Below are positions 50,177-61,907 of a DNA stretch of 64,000 nt, piece by piece. The stretch comes from Strongyloides papillosus. Its lineage: Eukaryota; Nematoda; Chromadorea; Rhabditida; Strongyloididae. The notes beneath the pieces are model-generated. The model made no database searches and was not told where the DNA came from. It worked only from the letters and a program-made list of their open reading frames with translations. The stretch is from the NCBI GenBank assembly GCA_005656395.1, contig SRSI01000079.1, positions 2,170,001 to 2,234,000 on the forward strand. The letters are read 5' to 3'. Each line of letters opens with the position of its first letter. The first letter of the stretch is position 1. The position numbers and the translations under genes are program-made.

Positions 50177-50325
50177 GGGTATGTGTAAACTAGCCTCGTC
50201 GAAAAGGAGACGAGGCTAGTGTAATATATACAAGTAATACTAGCCGTCTAGGCTAGTGTACATATATACCATATATATAAGTGACACTAGCCTCCACAAA
50301 AATAAGGCCAGTATACATATATGCT
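50177..50325. mobile_element. Small palindromic MITE-like element (CACTAGCC family), copy 1
   Basis: Contains a perfect 12-bp stem, ACTAGCCTCGTC / GACGAGGCTAGT (50189-50220, 8-nt loop), then a second ACTAGCC...GGCTAGT pair and a third ACTAGCC with GGCCAGTATAC at the right end. The same TACACTAGCC/GGCCAGTGTA ends occur at 63428-63527. This looks like a short inverted-repeat element, possibly nested copies. Confidence 0.5.
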
Positions 50326-50605
50326 ATTAGTTAATTAATTATCTCATTTTCATGTATAAGTGATAAAATCTTTTCTTTTCACTACATTTCATTACTTTAG
50401 TTATCAAAAACAAAAAAATAATTGTATATTATAAACAATTGATATATAGATTCTTCACTATCTTTGTGAAAATCATGTTTAACAAACTCTGTGTTTTATA
50501 AATTTATTATAGTCTAATTTTATATAACAGTAAATAAAATATTGTCTTTTCTTTGTAGTAAAATTGATTCAATATTTCAATTTATTTTTTTTTTTGAAAT
50601 TTTAG

Positions 50606-51698
50606 AATAACGACTAAGGATGAGGAAACAAATTCAACACTAGAAAGGCCAAACAATTCTGTAACTCTTTTGACAAGCAATAAAGCCAAGCAAGCACTAG
50701 GAACAATGATAGAAGATGTTCCAGTAAAATCAAGGGTCGAATTAAGGTATGTTTGACTATATATTTATCATATATTGTTAACTTTTAAGAACTTAAAAAG
50801 TTCGCTGGATTGTATTACTTTCTGTAGCTATGGCAAATCTTACAAATACTTATAATTGGATTTGTTCTGAATCAATTAGTACCATAACAAATCAGTATTA
50901 TGGAAATAATACACTGATGCTATACTGTCAGGAATTTTTATTGCTACTACTATACCATTTGAATTGATTGCTATACCTTTATCAGATAAAGTAGGACTAA
51001 AAAATTCAATTTGGATAGCAAATGGATGTAATGGTATTGGAAGTCTTATTAGAATTGTTTCATATTTTATAGGAGAATACAAAGCTTACAGTGTATATTT
51101 TGGTACTGCACTAGGAGCAAATGAATACCCATGGATTGTGTTTACACCACTTAAAGTATCTTCTGTCTGGTTTCCATCAAATCAACGTAATCTTGAAACA
51201 ACAATCGGTATTATGGCTAATCCATTAGGAGTTATGCTTGTTAATATTGTTTCACTAGCAATTGTCTCTTCACCTGAAGATGTAAAGTTGACAATATTTA
51301 TTGATGGAATACCGGCAGTCATCGGAATGATAATAACATTTGTCTTTGTTCACAGAAATGCCCCATTGTTCCCATCTTCTGCTACCTCAGTCAAAAAAGA
51401 AATGTCATATTGGAAGGGAATGAAAGAGACATTTACAAATATCCAATACCTCATTATTGTTTTTATTCTAGGAGGTGGTATTGAAATGTTTAATACTTCA
51501 TACATAAAAATTAACGATATTCTTTGTTCAAGTGAATACAAATCGTCATTCTCTGGAGCATGTGCTGAATTAGTGGTCGTTGATGGAGTTTTTGGATCTG
51601 TGGCATCTGGAATATTTGTTGATAGAACAAAGAAGTTTGCACTTACAATGAAATTCTCAATTTTTAAATCAATAATTGCAAAGATTTTAGATGAATGA
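50606..51698 (+). pseudogene. FLVCR/SLC49-type MFS transporter, truncated and frame-broken
   Basis: Seen: an exon from 50606 to 50746, a 43-nt intron, then an exon starting with an in-frame TAA (50794-50796) just before RWIVLLSVAMANLTN. This is the FLVCR-like TM1 block. A frame change near 50915 follows, then SGIFIATTIPFE..IPLSDKVG and KVSSVWFPSNQRNLETTIGIMANPLGVM, the signature WFP.(N/E)QR...IG....LG of the SLC49/FLVCR family. The frame ends at 51698 about two thirds into the transporter, and the C-terminal helices are not found. Known: FLVCR proteins move heme or choline across membranes, of interest because nematodes scavenge heme. The start exon is absent, so this is a pseudogene. Confidence 0.7.
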
Positions 51699-53058
51699 CA
51701 CTTTTCAAAAAATAGCAAATACAACTACTTAATATATTTAAAAATATCTTCTACAATTGAAAATTTATCATTAACAAGGAAGGAATCAAGTGATGGTCAA
51801 AGTGTATCACTAAACTACTATATAAAAAAAATTTGAGGAAACGGAAGATCAAACAATAAAAGTACAAATTCTTCAAAAATCTCTCAATGAATGTGGCAAA
51901 GAGGAGTTGTGTGAATATTTTGAGAAACATTTTAAACTGGATGATTCATTTACATATCTAGCTATAATATAAACACAATAAATATAACAACAGTAAGAAA
52001 TTGTATCCTAGTTACATATAATATTGTTGAAGCCAAGCAAATATAAGGTCTTGTTATGAATTTCTAAAATATTTGTATAAGTATTTTGATGATAATGTGT
52101 ATGAGAATGCTCTCATGTCATTAGTTAAAGTACCATCACCTGATGTGCATTTAGCTTTGTTGGATTTGCTTGCTGATGGAAACTATCATACAGATATTGG
52201 AGAGATTTTAATTTGTTTTTTGTTTAAAATTTTAACGAGAATTAAGAAGATTGTTTCACGGGAATGTGGGGAGAAATTGAGAATAATTTACGATATGTAT
52301 AATGATAAATCATTTGATATTAAGAAGATTAATGAGATATATGAAAAGTTCTTGAGAGATAGAAAGACTTCACGTATATTAAAATTCTCTAAAAATGCAA
52401 TTATTGTTGGTAGTTGTAAATTTATGCCATTCTTGATTTGGGATGAGAAGTTTGAGGAGTATTCAGAATTATAGATATTAATAGAAATGTAATTTTTGGA
52501 ATAAATTTGAGTATGAAAAATAAAATCTTCTTTGCTGTAGGATATGTTTATGAAGAGTTATATTTTGATGCAAATTGTTCTAAGAGCACAGATGGTATTT
52601 CTCGACTTTAGACTATATCTCATAATAATGAAAAGATTGAAGTCCAAGCTCTCCGAAGAACAAATGATAATCAAAAGAAAATTCTATTATGCATAATGAG
52701 GGTGCTATATATAAAAATAAAAATTCAAGTGGAACATTGGAATATACTTATATATATCTTTTTGGAGAAATTATTAAGCCTGAAATATATAAATCATTTG
52801 AAGATGAATGCATAGTTTCTACTACATATGCTTATGGTGAATTGTTCTATAAACCAAATTGTTCTTTGGATTTAGATAATATCGCTAATCTAAAAGCTAT
52901 TTTGTTTAATAGAGAAAGGATTGAAATTGAGGATCTTTGAAGTATAAGTGATGGAACAAAAGGAAGTTTCAACATTCATAATCTGTAATTGGTATATTTT
53001 TGGTGTCATTTTTGTTAAAGGAATTTACACTTAAACATCCATTATAATTCATCATCTC
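51699..53058 (+). other. Coding-like fragments of unknown genes
   Basis: An ORF at 52073-52474 (133 codons, mixed helical composition, ending FLIWDEKFEEYSEL) and an open patch at about 51830-51972 (KFEETEDQTIKVQILQ) read like pieces of one helical protein. A second set at about 52533-52940 contains two related motifs, YVYEELYFDANCS and YAYGELFYKPNCS, about 285 bp apart, suggesting a small repeated Cys-containing domain. Stops separate all pieces. I do not recognise either family. Confidence 0.3.
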
Positions 53059-53061
53059 AAG

Positions 53062-53727
53062 TATATTTTAATTACTTCAATAGCTACAATACAAGCAATT
53101 TTTTCTCTATATCGTGTTATGTTGATTGATTTCAATATAAAAATATGTATTGACATTAATTGTATACTTTTGTTTATACTTAATTTTTCATCATTATTTG
53201 AAATTATCCATATTTTATTTTTAAACTCAGTTATTGTTGAAAGTAGTTTCTGTGGTAAACACATTTTTAGTCAAAACAAAATTATTCATTTTATAAGAAC
53301 AGCTGTAATATTATTATCGCTTGTTTTTGCACTTATTCTTAACTTTGTGGCATTTGATTTTCTTAAAAAACGTAGTAGGAGAGAACCTGAATTTAACTTT
53401 ATCAAAAGGGAAAGATTAATTTTAACTAACATAACACTACAAGGTATTTTGTCTATATTATGCCAACCACTAACTGCAATTCTTACATATTTAACTCAAG
53501 CATTTAAGTTTATTTATAATTCTATTGTTTATCTGAAATATATATATTTTTTGGATTTAATAAATATACCATGTATGTATTATTTAATAAGTAATTTTCT
53601 TTTTTTTTCACACTTTGGAATAAGTGCCTTAATAATAATATTTATAGAATATGTTCGTCAAGGAATTTGTAAATTTTTTAGTGGATATGTTGATCACAAG
53701 TTGATTAAAAGTTTCATAAAAATTTAA
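53062..53727 (+). pseudogene. C-terminal part of a 7TM chemoreceptor-like protein
   Basis: An open frame with four to five hydrophobic helices (YILITSIATIQAIFSLYRVML, CILLFILNFSSLF, AVILLSLVFALILNFVAF, ITLQGILSILCQPLTAILTY and a last helix), a basic loop (KKRSRREPEF) and a basic C-terminus. Topology and the basic third-loop position fit a nematode serpentine receptor lacking its first helices. No upstream exon was found, so it is probably truncated. The best ATG is at 53119, but the frame is open from about 53062 and includes a further helix. Confidence 0.4.
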
Positions 53728-53758
53728 TTATTTATCTTAATAATTACAATTTTGTTTC

Positions 53759-53806
53759 ACAAGCAGCAGCCTCGCTTCGCTCGTCACTGCCTGCCCCCAG
53801 GGCTTA
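53759..53806. repeat. GC-rich ~50-bp dispersed island, copy 2
   Basis: Matches the block at 21541-21597 in the same orientation, sharing CTCGCTTCGCTCGTC and CAGGGCTT. It is embedded in AT-rich DNA between the 7TM fragment and the LTR element. Confidence 0.6.
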
Positions 53807-54270
53807 CTTTTTTTTAAATATTTAGAATTCTAAAAAAAGAGAAAATCTTTTGTTCTGTAATAACGCAGTTGTAATATTCTAAGTAATATTTTCGTATTTT
53901 ATAACACTAATATTTTTTATTAAAATTACATAGGTTATTAAATGTTAAAAATTTATAGAATACATTTTATCTAAATCGTTTCATTACACATCTCCATAGA
54001 TTTAAACACATTTGAGATTCTAAATTTGAGTAACTTTTTCCAAATTTTTATTATTGAAATAGAAAATTAAAGAGAATGTTTACGTTTAACTTCTAATTAG
54101 TATTAAAATGCAAGTTTTCAATTGTTGAATATAATAAAAATTTATAATACATATTAGTTTAAAGTTTCGTTAATTTTTTTAAACATTATAATTTTTGAGG
54201 TTGATCATAAATATTTCACAGTTATTTAACTTAAAATGATCTAATTTTGGAGATTATTATTTTATCATTT

Positions 54271-54447
54271 TGTAACGCCCCCAGAAGGCGTTATTAAAAA
54301 AACCAATATAAATACCAAGACAAATTCACTTTATATGTGAGATATTGAACATAAAATATTGTAACGAAGTTCTATTAATAAAAAGTTTATTTTATACATT
54401 TCGTTTTCTTATCACCCGAGGATAGCACCTCGTTAAAAAAGCTTATA
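54271..54447 (+). repeat. 5' LTR
   Basis: 177 bp, starting TGTAACGCC and ending GCTTATA. It opens with a 7-bp stem (TAACGCC / GGCGTTA) around a 7-nt loop. An AATAAA signal and a second small stem (CGAGG / CCTCG) lie near its end, probably marking the R region. Confidence 0.93.
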
Positions 54448-54465
54448 TGGAGGTTCCACCGAACC
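54448..54465 (+). promoter_or_regulatory. Primer-binding site
   Basis: TGGAGGTTCCACCGAACC begins right at the LTR boundary with TGG, the complement of a tRNA 3' CCA end. The primer tRNA was not identified. Confidence 0.7.
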
Positions 54466-54920
54466 ATGTCGCAGCCTTGCACGATTCATCGATGCAAGTG
54501 ATTCAAATAAAAAATGAATGACAATTCAATTCAACATAAACAGGTTAGTTCTATACAATCATTTTTTGTTGAATGCAACAAAAAATGACATACTAATACT
54601 ATAATAATGGTTGTTAACGAAATTGTATAGAAATATGCAATTATGAACAACCTTACTACTTTACAATTAATTTTTAGAAAAAAATTTTAACAATTTGATC
54701 TATTATAATGCGCCTATTTACAATCGTAAAAAACACAATTACGAATGGCCTTAATACTTAGACAATTATTTTAATTCAATGTAACTTGTTTTACATTGAT
54801 AATTACATTTTTAGACAAATCCAGCCTCTTTTCGGAAAAAAAAATATAGAGGATAAATAAGCGACATTCATACAAAAATTATCATTCAATTGTGCATTTC
54901 TGCATCATAACCGTTCACTC

Positions 54921-57900
54921 ATGTCTCTTCGTAGTAGCAGCACGCCGGTAAAGGCAAACAATCGTTTGGGTAATGATTCAAACGATTTGGTACCTGGAGT
55001 ACCACTCTTCAATGCTTTTAAACAAGCCGAGCTAGGCCTCTCCAAGGATGCCCAGCACCCCTTTCTTGCTCATTCACGAGCCGAGCTAGGCCTCTCCAAG
55101 GATGCCCGGCACCCATTTCTTGCTCATTCACGAGCCGAGCTAGGCCTCTCCAAGGATGCCCAGCACCCTCTTTTTGCTCACTTACGAGCCGAGCCAGGCC
55201 TCTCCGAGGAAGCCAGGCAAACTTTAATGTCCTCAATGACATCTCCAAAGGCAAGTGCGCCACCATATGGAGATAGTCTCGAAGGCACCAATGTTTTTGC
55301 TTCTTCTAATAAAGGTAGCAAAATAAGATCTAGTTTCAATAACTTGATCAATAAGATTACCAATCCGGTAGCGTCTAAATCTGCAATGGAATCTACAATT
55401 CCGTTGAACAGAACTAAAAGACAAGTCGATCTTGACAACGTTGTCAAATTAATACTTGATGAACTTAAAAGTGATCAAATTGAAACCTTAAAATATAGTC
55501 CCAGTGACTATGATGGTTTACTTCAAAGACAGAAGGCCAGAATGACCAAACTATTACAAGATTTGGGTTCTGATGCCATCGTCGATTTACCAGATGTACG
55601 TGCACAAGTTAGTGACAATCTGGGTTCAACAAGAAGCTATAATGCTTTGTTTGATATGGTCCTCCGTGCGAAATCGCATGGGGCCTTTTATCAGTTTAAG
55701 GGTAAGTCCCTTACTAGCTTTACACTTTTTATAAGTGATTGCATGACGGCTATAAGACAATTAGCCATCACTGATGACGAAATCCCTATGCTTGATCGCA
55801 TAGCCGGACGTCACATTGACTATCTTATACCAAGAGATAGTAAAATAGCACATGCTCGACACATAGCTGTCGAGAGAAAGTCCGATGCTACTAAAGGACA
55901 TAAACAATATGATTTCACATTGTCTGAAATCTTAAACGACATCAAGTTGGTACTTGAAAGTCAAGGCATGAATCGCCTAGAGCAATTTAATGCTCGTCCA
56001 CCAATGGAGAATGCTATGGATGTTTCCACATTCGCCAAGAAATTTAATGATTATCTTCGTAGAAGATTTGCTACTAATCAGCCTTCAGAGTTCCTGAAGG
56101 ATAAACCTGATCTGAGACGTGAACAATTTTACTTATTCACAAGAGGATTACATCCAATCCTCCGGGAAAATAATTCCACAAAAAATCTTTATGAATTGCA
56201 ATATGATGAATTCATAGCCACATACGTAGACACACAGCTACGTTTCCAATCTAAATTAAATAAAGCTTCACAGAAAGTTAATAATAATCATAACAATAGT
56301 TATAAACATAATAACAAACACATAAATAAACATAATAATGTGTCCAACAATAAACAATCGAATTTGAAATTTGATAATACAAAGAAACCATTTATAAAAA
56401 ATAACTCTAGCGGTTATAATAAAAATAATCACCAGTCATCATCTGGTACACATACTAATAAAGGACATCAATCACGATATTCCTCATCGCAACCGGCTAA
56501 TAAGCCTGTAACTTCATATAATAATACTAGTTCTGGTATGAACTATAAACCTAGTAATAACCAATCATCTGGTTATAATAAAAATAGAATAAAAACTAAA
56601 CCTCAAAAACATGGTAAGGTTCATACAATTGAACCTACGCATGCTGAATGCCACAATGATGGCGAGATGAATGTAATAATGCATTCTATTAAAGAGATCA
56701 AAAATTTGATCAATGATTTTAAACTAAATACATTAACAATCTGTATGTTAATGATATGTATGCTTATACCATTCGGTGGTTGTCAACCCCTTGGTATTTG
56801 TCGATTTGCACCTTCTGAATTTCCTAGATTGTATCTTCAGAACATCTATGACGCTAAAAAGGCAAAACAAGTTACATTAGTATCTGTTGATACCAAATGT
56901 GTAGCTTTAGACGTGTTTGCTAGTGGCTATCGCCTTGGCAACGTCTTTGTAGACCCCGACAGTAATGTCGAACATTACTTTGATAAAAAGGCTCCAGCAT
57001 TTTCCTGTACTGGAAGCCACCTTGTCCATTTATCAGGACGCAATGAAACTTTCGCGGAAGAAGTTTCAACAGGTACACATAATGTTGATACCTCTTTAAA
57101 GAACATACGAGCTAAGCATGCTATGTATGAAGCTGGATGTGATAAACTTAGTTCTGTTTCACAGACAGTACCTATGGATCCTCATCCTAGCAAAATAGTC
57201 TCATCGACTAAGGCGCCTGTTGTGATGTTAACAGAGCGACCACATATTGTACAAATTGTTTCACACGGTACAAATGTTTCTGCTTCAAAGATTAAGGCAC
57301 CAACGGATGTTAGTGTTCCTTCGAAAGCAACAAAATCTAATAATGATGCTGCCTTAAAAGCTGCATCTGTTGATAGTTTAAAAGTATCATCAACCACATC
57401 TGGTTATCAGAAAATTAAATCTTCATTGAAAACCTGTGAAGAAGAATTAGAAAAGACGAAGACTCTCTTAAAAGAGAGTACAAGTACTATATCTGACCTA
57501 CGATCGGAAATAGAACGAATAAGGCGAGCAAATAACATGCTTTCCGAGCAACTTCGTGATTCTGAAGATCGTCATCGGACGGCTTTGCGATCAATGACTG
57601 AGGAATCGGCCAAATCCCTTTCCGAAGACATAAAAACAGTCTCTAATGCTTTGACTGATGAAAATAGAATCCGCCAGGAATGTGAAGACAACTGGAAGGA
57701 TGAAATAAAACGTCTTAATAGTGAGATTGAGGATTGTAACACCAAACTCAATAAGCTAAAGACGGCAAATAACGCGTTACGTGGAGAACGTGATAAAGCT
57801 AGTAAAGCTTTAAAATCTTGTAATATAGATAAGGATACTTGTCTTAAAGATTTAGATGAGTTAAAATCAGACGTTAATCGTCTTAATATAGCACTTGAGG

Positions 57901-60900
57901 ATAAGGACAATAAATTATCCGAAGCTACAACATTAATAGATTCTCATGAATCCCAAATACAGGTTTATAAAAACCAGGAAGCTGCTCTAACCGAACAGTT
58001 AGCTGCAATAAATAATCGTATTTCTCAATTAGAGAATACCGAATTAGAGAATGATGACGAGCAAGAGCAAAATTCATCATCCAATGTACATGCGTTAAAC
58101 GAATGTACTAATAAAGAGGCACAATGCCATCTACAATTAATTAAGACACAAAGTCTAACTGATTTAACACGTACGGAGCTTACTCGTTGTGAATCACAGA
58201 TTGCTGTGATAAAATCACGAGCATCCTCATCGCCGTGTCTAAACAATATTCCCACTACTGATAACAAATCAGAGAAGGGATTGTCCATGATCGAATGGGC
58301 TAAAAAAATATATCAACTACATGTTGATGAGGCAATAACAGAAATGCCTAATTCTATTGCTAGTGCATTAACATTAATCACTGCAATTTTGGTTAAATAC
58401 GGTTTTAATAAAACTGCTGAAACTTTGAGAAAACGTTATGGTTCTTCTTCTAACAATGAGATCCCATACACTCATCAATTAAGAACGATTTCTGAAGCAC
58501 GACCGCTTACAAGAACTCCTATTCGAGTATCCCGTTATGGGGTAATACAGAATATTCGTAATTCTGATTCAATGGTAAAATTACCTGTGATTTCGATTAA
58601 TATCGGATCAAATAAATTCGATGCACTTGTTGATACTGGTGCTTCCTTAAATGTCATTAGTCAAGATGCATTTAATCTCATACCTAGTACACATAAAACT
58701 ATGGTAAAACCATCGTTAAAAGCTGCAACAGTAGCAAATAATGACAAACTCGTTTTTAGCGGGGCTTCTAGAATTTATGTAGAAGCAAATAATAAACGAG
58801 AACAACTTGAATTTCACATAGTGGACAAGTTATCATATGATATAATTATTGGTATCCCTGGATTACATCGAATTTTTGGTGATGAACTAACTATTCGATT
58901 TAATCATAGTATGCCATCTATTACCAACGTACCCGTCAAGACGGCTTCTAAGGTACGTGTTCCTCCTAGAACAACAAAAGTAATTCATGCCGATGTACAT
59001 GCAATTCCATCCCATGAAAAAATTAATTGTTTATTTGTGAGTAACCCTCGTTGGAAGGGTAGTGATCACATTATGACCTACTATCAGACAGGTCCCGTAA
59101 TTGATAATAAATTTGCCGTGATTCTTCAAAATCATGGATCAAATACTGTATTAATACCCGCTAATACTGAAATTGGTAATCTACATTCTATTGAAGAAGT
59201 AGATGATAATACTATACGGATCTCTGGTGATGAAATAATCCCAGAAGATGCCGCTTGGGAAGATTCCTTACCCAACTATCCAGAGAGTCATGCTCCTCTT
59301 ACTAGAGAGCAACTAATGGATTCCATTTCTTGGACAAATTGTACTCTTTCTCCGAAGACGAAAGAGGTGTTACAAGATATTATATGGAATAATCGTACCG
59401 CATTTTTCGAATATGATGGAAATGCTGGTCTTTATAATGGTGATGAGCGTCTCAATATTGAGTTAGCCACATCTGAATTACCTCAACGTATTCGGCCTGG
59501 TCGTAGGTCGAGAGAGATTGAGATTGAAATTGATAAGCAGGTCGAAGACATGCTTGAAAAGGGGATGATCGAACACAGTCGATCTCCTTACCTTTCTAGA
59601 GTCGTATTAGTACGAAAGAAAGACATGAAATGGCGTTTTGTCGTCGATTTTAGAGCTATTAATAAGCTCATAAAACAACAGTCACATCTTATCCCACGGA
59701 TAGATAGATTGACTGAAGAAGCTAGTGGTCATAAGTACTACAGCGTATTTGATTTGAAACAAGGATTTCATCAAATACCTCTTGATGAACATAGCAGGCG
59801 TATTGCTGCTTTTGTTACACATAGAGGAATTTACCAATATAAGGTAATGCCTATGGGACTTACTGGATCTCCAGATAAGTTTCAAGATATAATGGACAAA
59901 GTCCTAAGCAACATACCAGATTGCTATATCTACTTGGATGATATTCTCACTTGTTCTCAAGATGAGGAATCTCATATCCACAATATTAATAATATTCTGT
60001 CACGTATAGCAGAATATAACATGAAAATTACTTTAAATAAATGTCAATTTGGGCAAAAGAATGCTCAATATTTAGGATACATCATTGATTTTGATGGTAT
60101 CCATCCTAACCCTGATAAGGTTAAGGCTATCACGGATAAACGTGAACCAAAAACAGAAAAAGAGATTAAATCTTTTCTTGGTGCTGTGTCGTATTTTAGA
60201 AGACACATTAAAAATTTTTCAGCATTGGCTGAACCATTATATAGAGTTATTAACTCATATTCTTGGACATCAGAACAAGCTTATGCTTTCCAAGCCTTAA
60301 AACAGGCACTAATAAATGCTGCAGTATTGGCTCCTCCGGACCATACGGCACCATATACCATATACACCGACGCTTCATTTCAAGGCTTAGGTGCAGCTCT
60401 TACGCAAAAGGATAAACCAATTGCCTTTGCTTCGAGATCTCTGAAACCTGCAGAGAAAAATTATCCAATAATTAAATTGGAAGCTTTGGGTCTAGTTTAT
60501 GCTTTACGGCAATTTAGACCATATATTTATGGTAAACATACTAAAGTAGTTACCGATCACAAGCCATTGTTGGCTTTACTTAAAAATAAAGAGTTGACTG
60601 GTATTCTTCAACGATACCAGATGGCTATAATGGAATACGATATCACAATCGTATATCTTAAAGGGGAAGATAATCATGTTGCCGATTATCTTAGTAGGAC
60701 GGAATTTAATGCCGTTCTTCTGAAGGAAGGTCTCTTTGAAGACGTATTTCCTATAATGGAGAATCCAATGAATACTCCATATGTTATAAGTAAATTTCAT
60801 AACTTTCTTAATGAAAAAGAAAAGGATGTCATTAAAGATGGTGATATCAATGTCTTTTACAGAGGTAAACGACGTGTTTTTGTTCCTAAGGTGCTAAGGG

Positions 60901-61907
60901 AAGAGTTGTTGAGACGATTCCATAGCCATCCTTTAATAGGACAACATTTTGGTTTCGATAAACTAGCAGATAAATTCTGTCTTATATTCTTCTGGCCTAA
61001 GATGCTTGAAGACATGAAACGTATTTGGCAAGACTGTGAGGTATGTTGGAAAGTGAAACACCAACCCTCTAATTTAGCAGCTACCAATACTAAAACAATC
61101 CCTAAACCTGAAGGTATTTGGGAAACTTTAAATGCTGATTATATACAACTTGAAGATCATCTTCACGTGTTAGTGATAATAGATGAATATAGTCGTTTTG
61201 TGTATACTGCTGTTACCAAACGACAAGATCAAAATACTACACTTCTACAATTAATGAAGTGCTTTTCCACTTTTGGATTTCCCAAAGTATTACGTACAGA
61301 TAGAGGATCTGGCTTTATTGGTAATAAAGTATCAGATTACCTTAAATCTGTTAATGTTAATCATTATGTGTCATCTCCACATAATCATACTTCAAATGCT
61401 TTCGCTTAACGATTTAATCGTACAATTCGCGAAGCTATCAGAGCACAATCTGATTTATCATATACTGATGCTGTATATGCTTTAACATATGCTTATAATC
61501 GTACAAAGCATACTTCAACAGGTTATCCACCTTGTTATTTTATTCTCAATACTGCTGATAAATTCTCAGATGAGATTGCAATTAATTCATCCCATAGTGG
61601 TTTGAAAGATATTATACAATTCGGTCGTACCGAATTTAGTGAATCAAAGCCTAAGAGAAAAGGAAAAGTTCTTTCTCCAGGCATGTTTGTGATGAAACGT
61701 GTGTTACATAAAAAATTAAATCACGCATCACATAAAAATCAAGATATATTTGAAGGTCCTTATAAAATAATTAAGCATTTACATGCGGACACATATATCA
61801 TTCAAAAATGTTCTCGTACTGGTAGAATTACTGGTAGAGAAGAAAGAGTTACCACTGATAGATTGAAAATCATTCCTTCACTATCTACAACTCCTGATAA
61901 CACATAA
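54921..61907 (+). CDS. gag-pol: Gag-Pol polyprotein of the LTR element (one nonsense codon)
   Basis: An open frame of 2,162 codons ends at TAA 61407-61409 and continues in the same frame to 61907. Seen in order: four 18-aa N-terminal repeats (36-103); a Gag-like region (about 170-450); an Asn/His/Lys-rich basic stretch instead of a CCHC knuckle (452-567); a hydrophobic segment (about 602-620) followed by a Cys-containing region with an NETF glycosylation-type site; a long coiled coil (about 825-1080); protease with DTGAS (D1238); RT with YLDD (1671-1674); RNase H with TDAS (D1817); integrase zinc region H2001, H2009, C2039, C2042; core D2073 and D2127. The stop is codon 2163, exactly the expected catalytic Glu (D-x35-E). 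The integrase C-terminal part follows the stop. The copy therefore lacks a complete integrase unless the stop is bypassed. Confidence 0.9.
55026..55229 (+). repeat. Tandem 54-bp repeats in gag
   Basis: Three near-identical 54-bp units start at 55026, 55080 and 55134, with a fourth, diverged and shorter, at 55188. Each codes for 18 residues of the pattern AELGLSKDA(Q/R)HPFLAHSR. The unit keeps the frame and is more GC-rich than its surroundings. Confidence 0.9.

Noticed and set aside
61407..61409. Programmed stop-codon readthrough in pol
   Set aside because: The stop replaces the catalytic residue itself; readthrough there would not reliably insert Glu, so a simple mutation is likelier.
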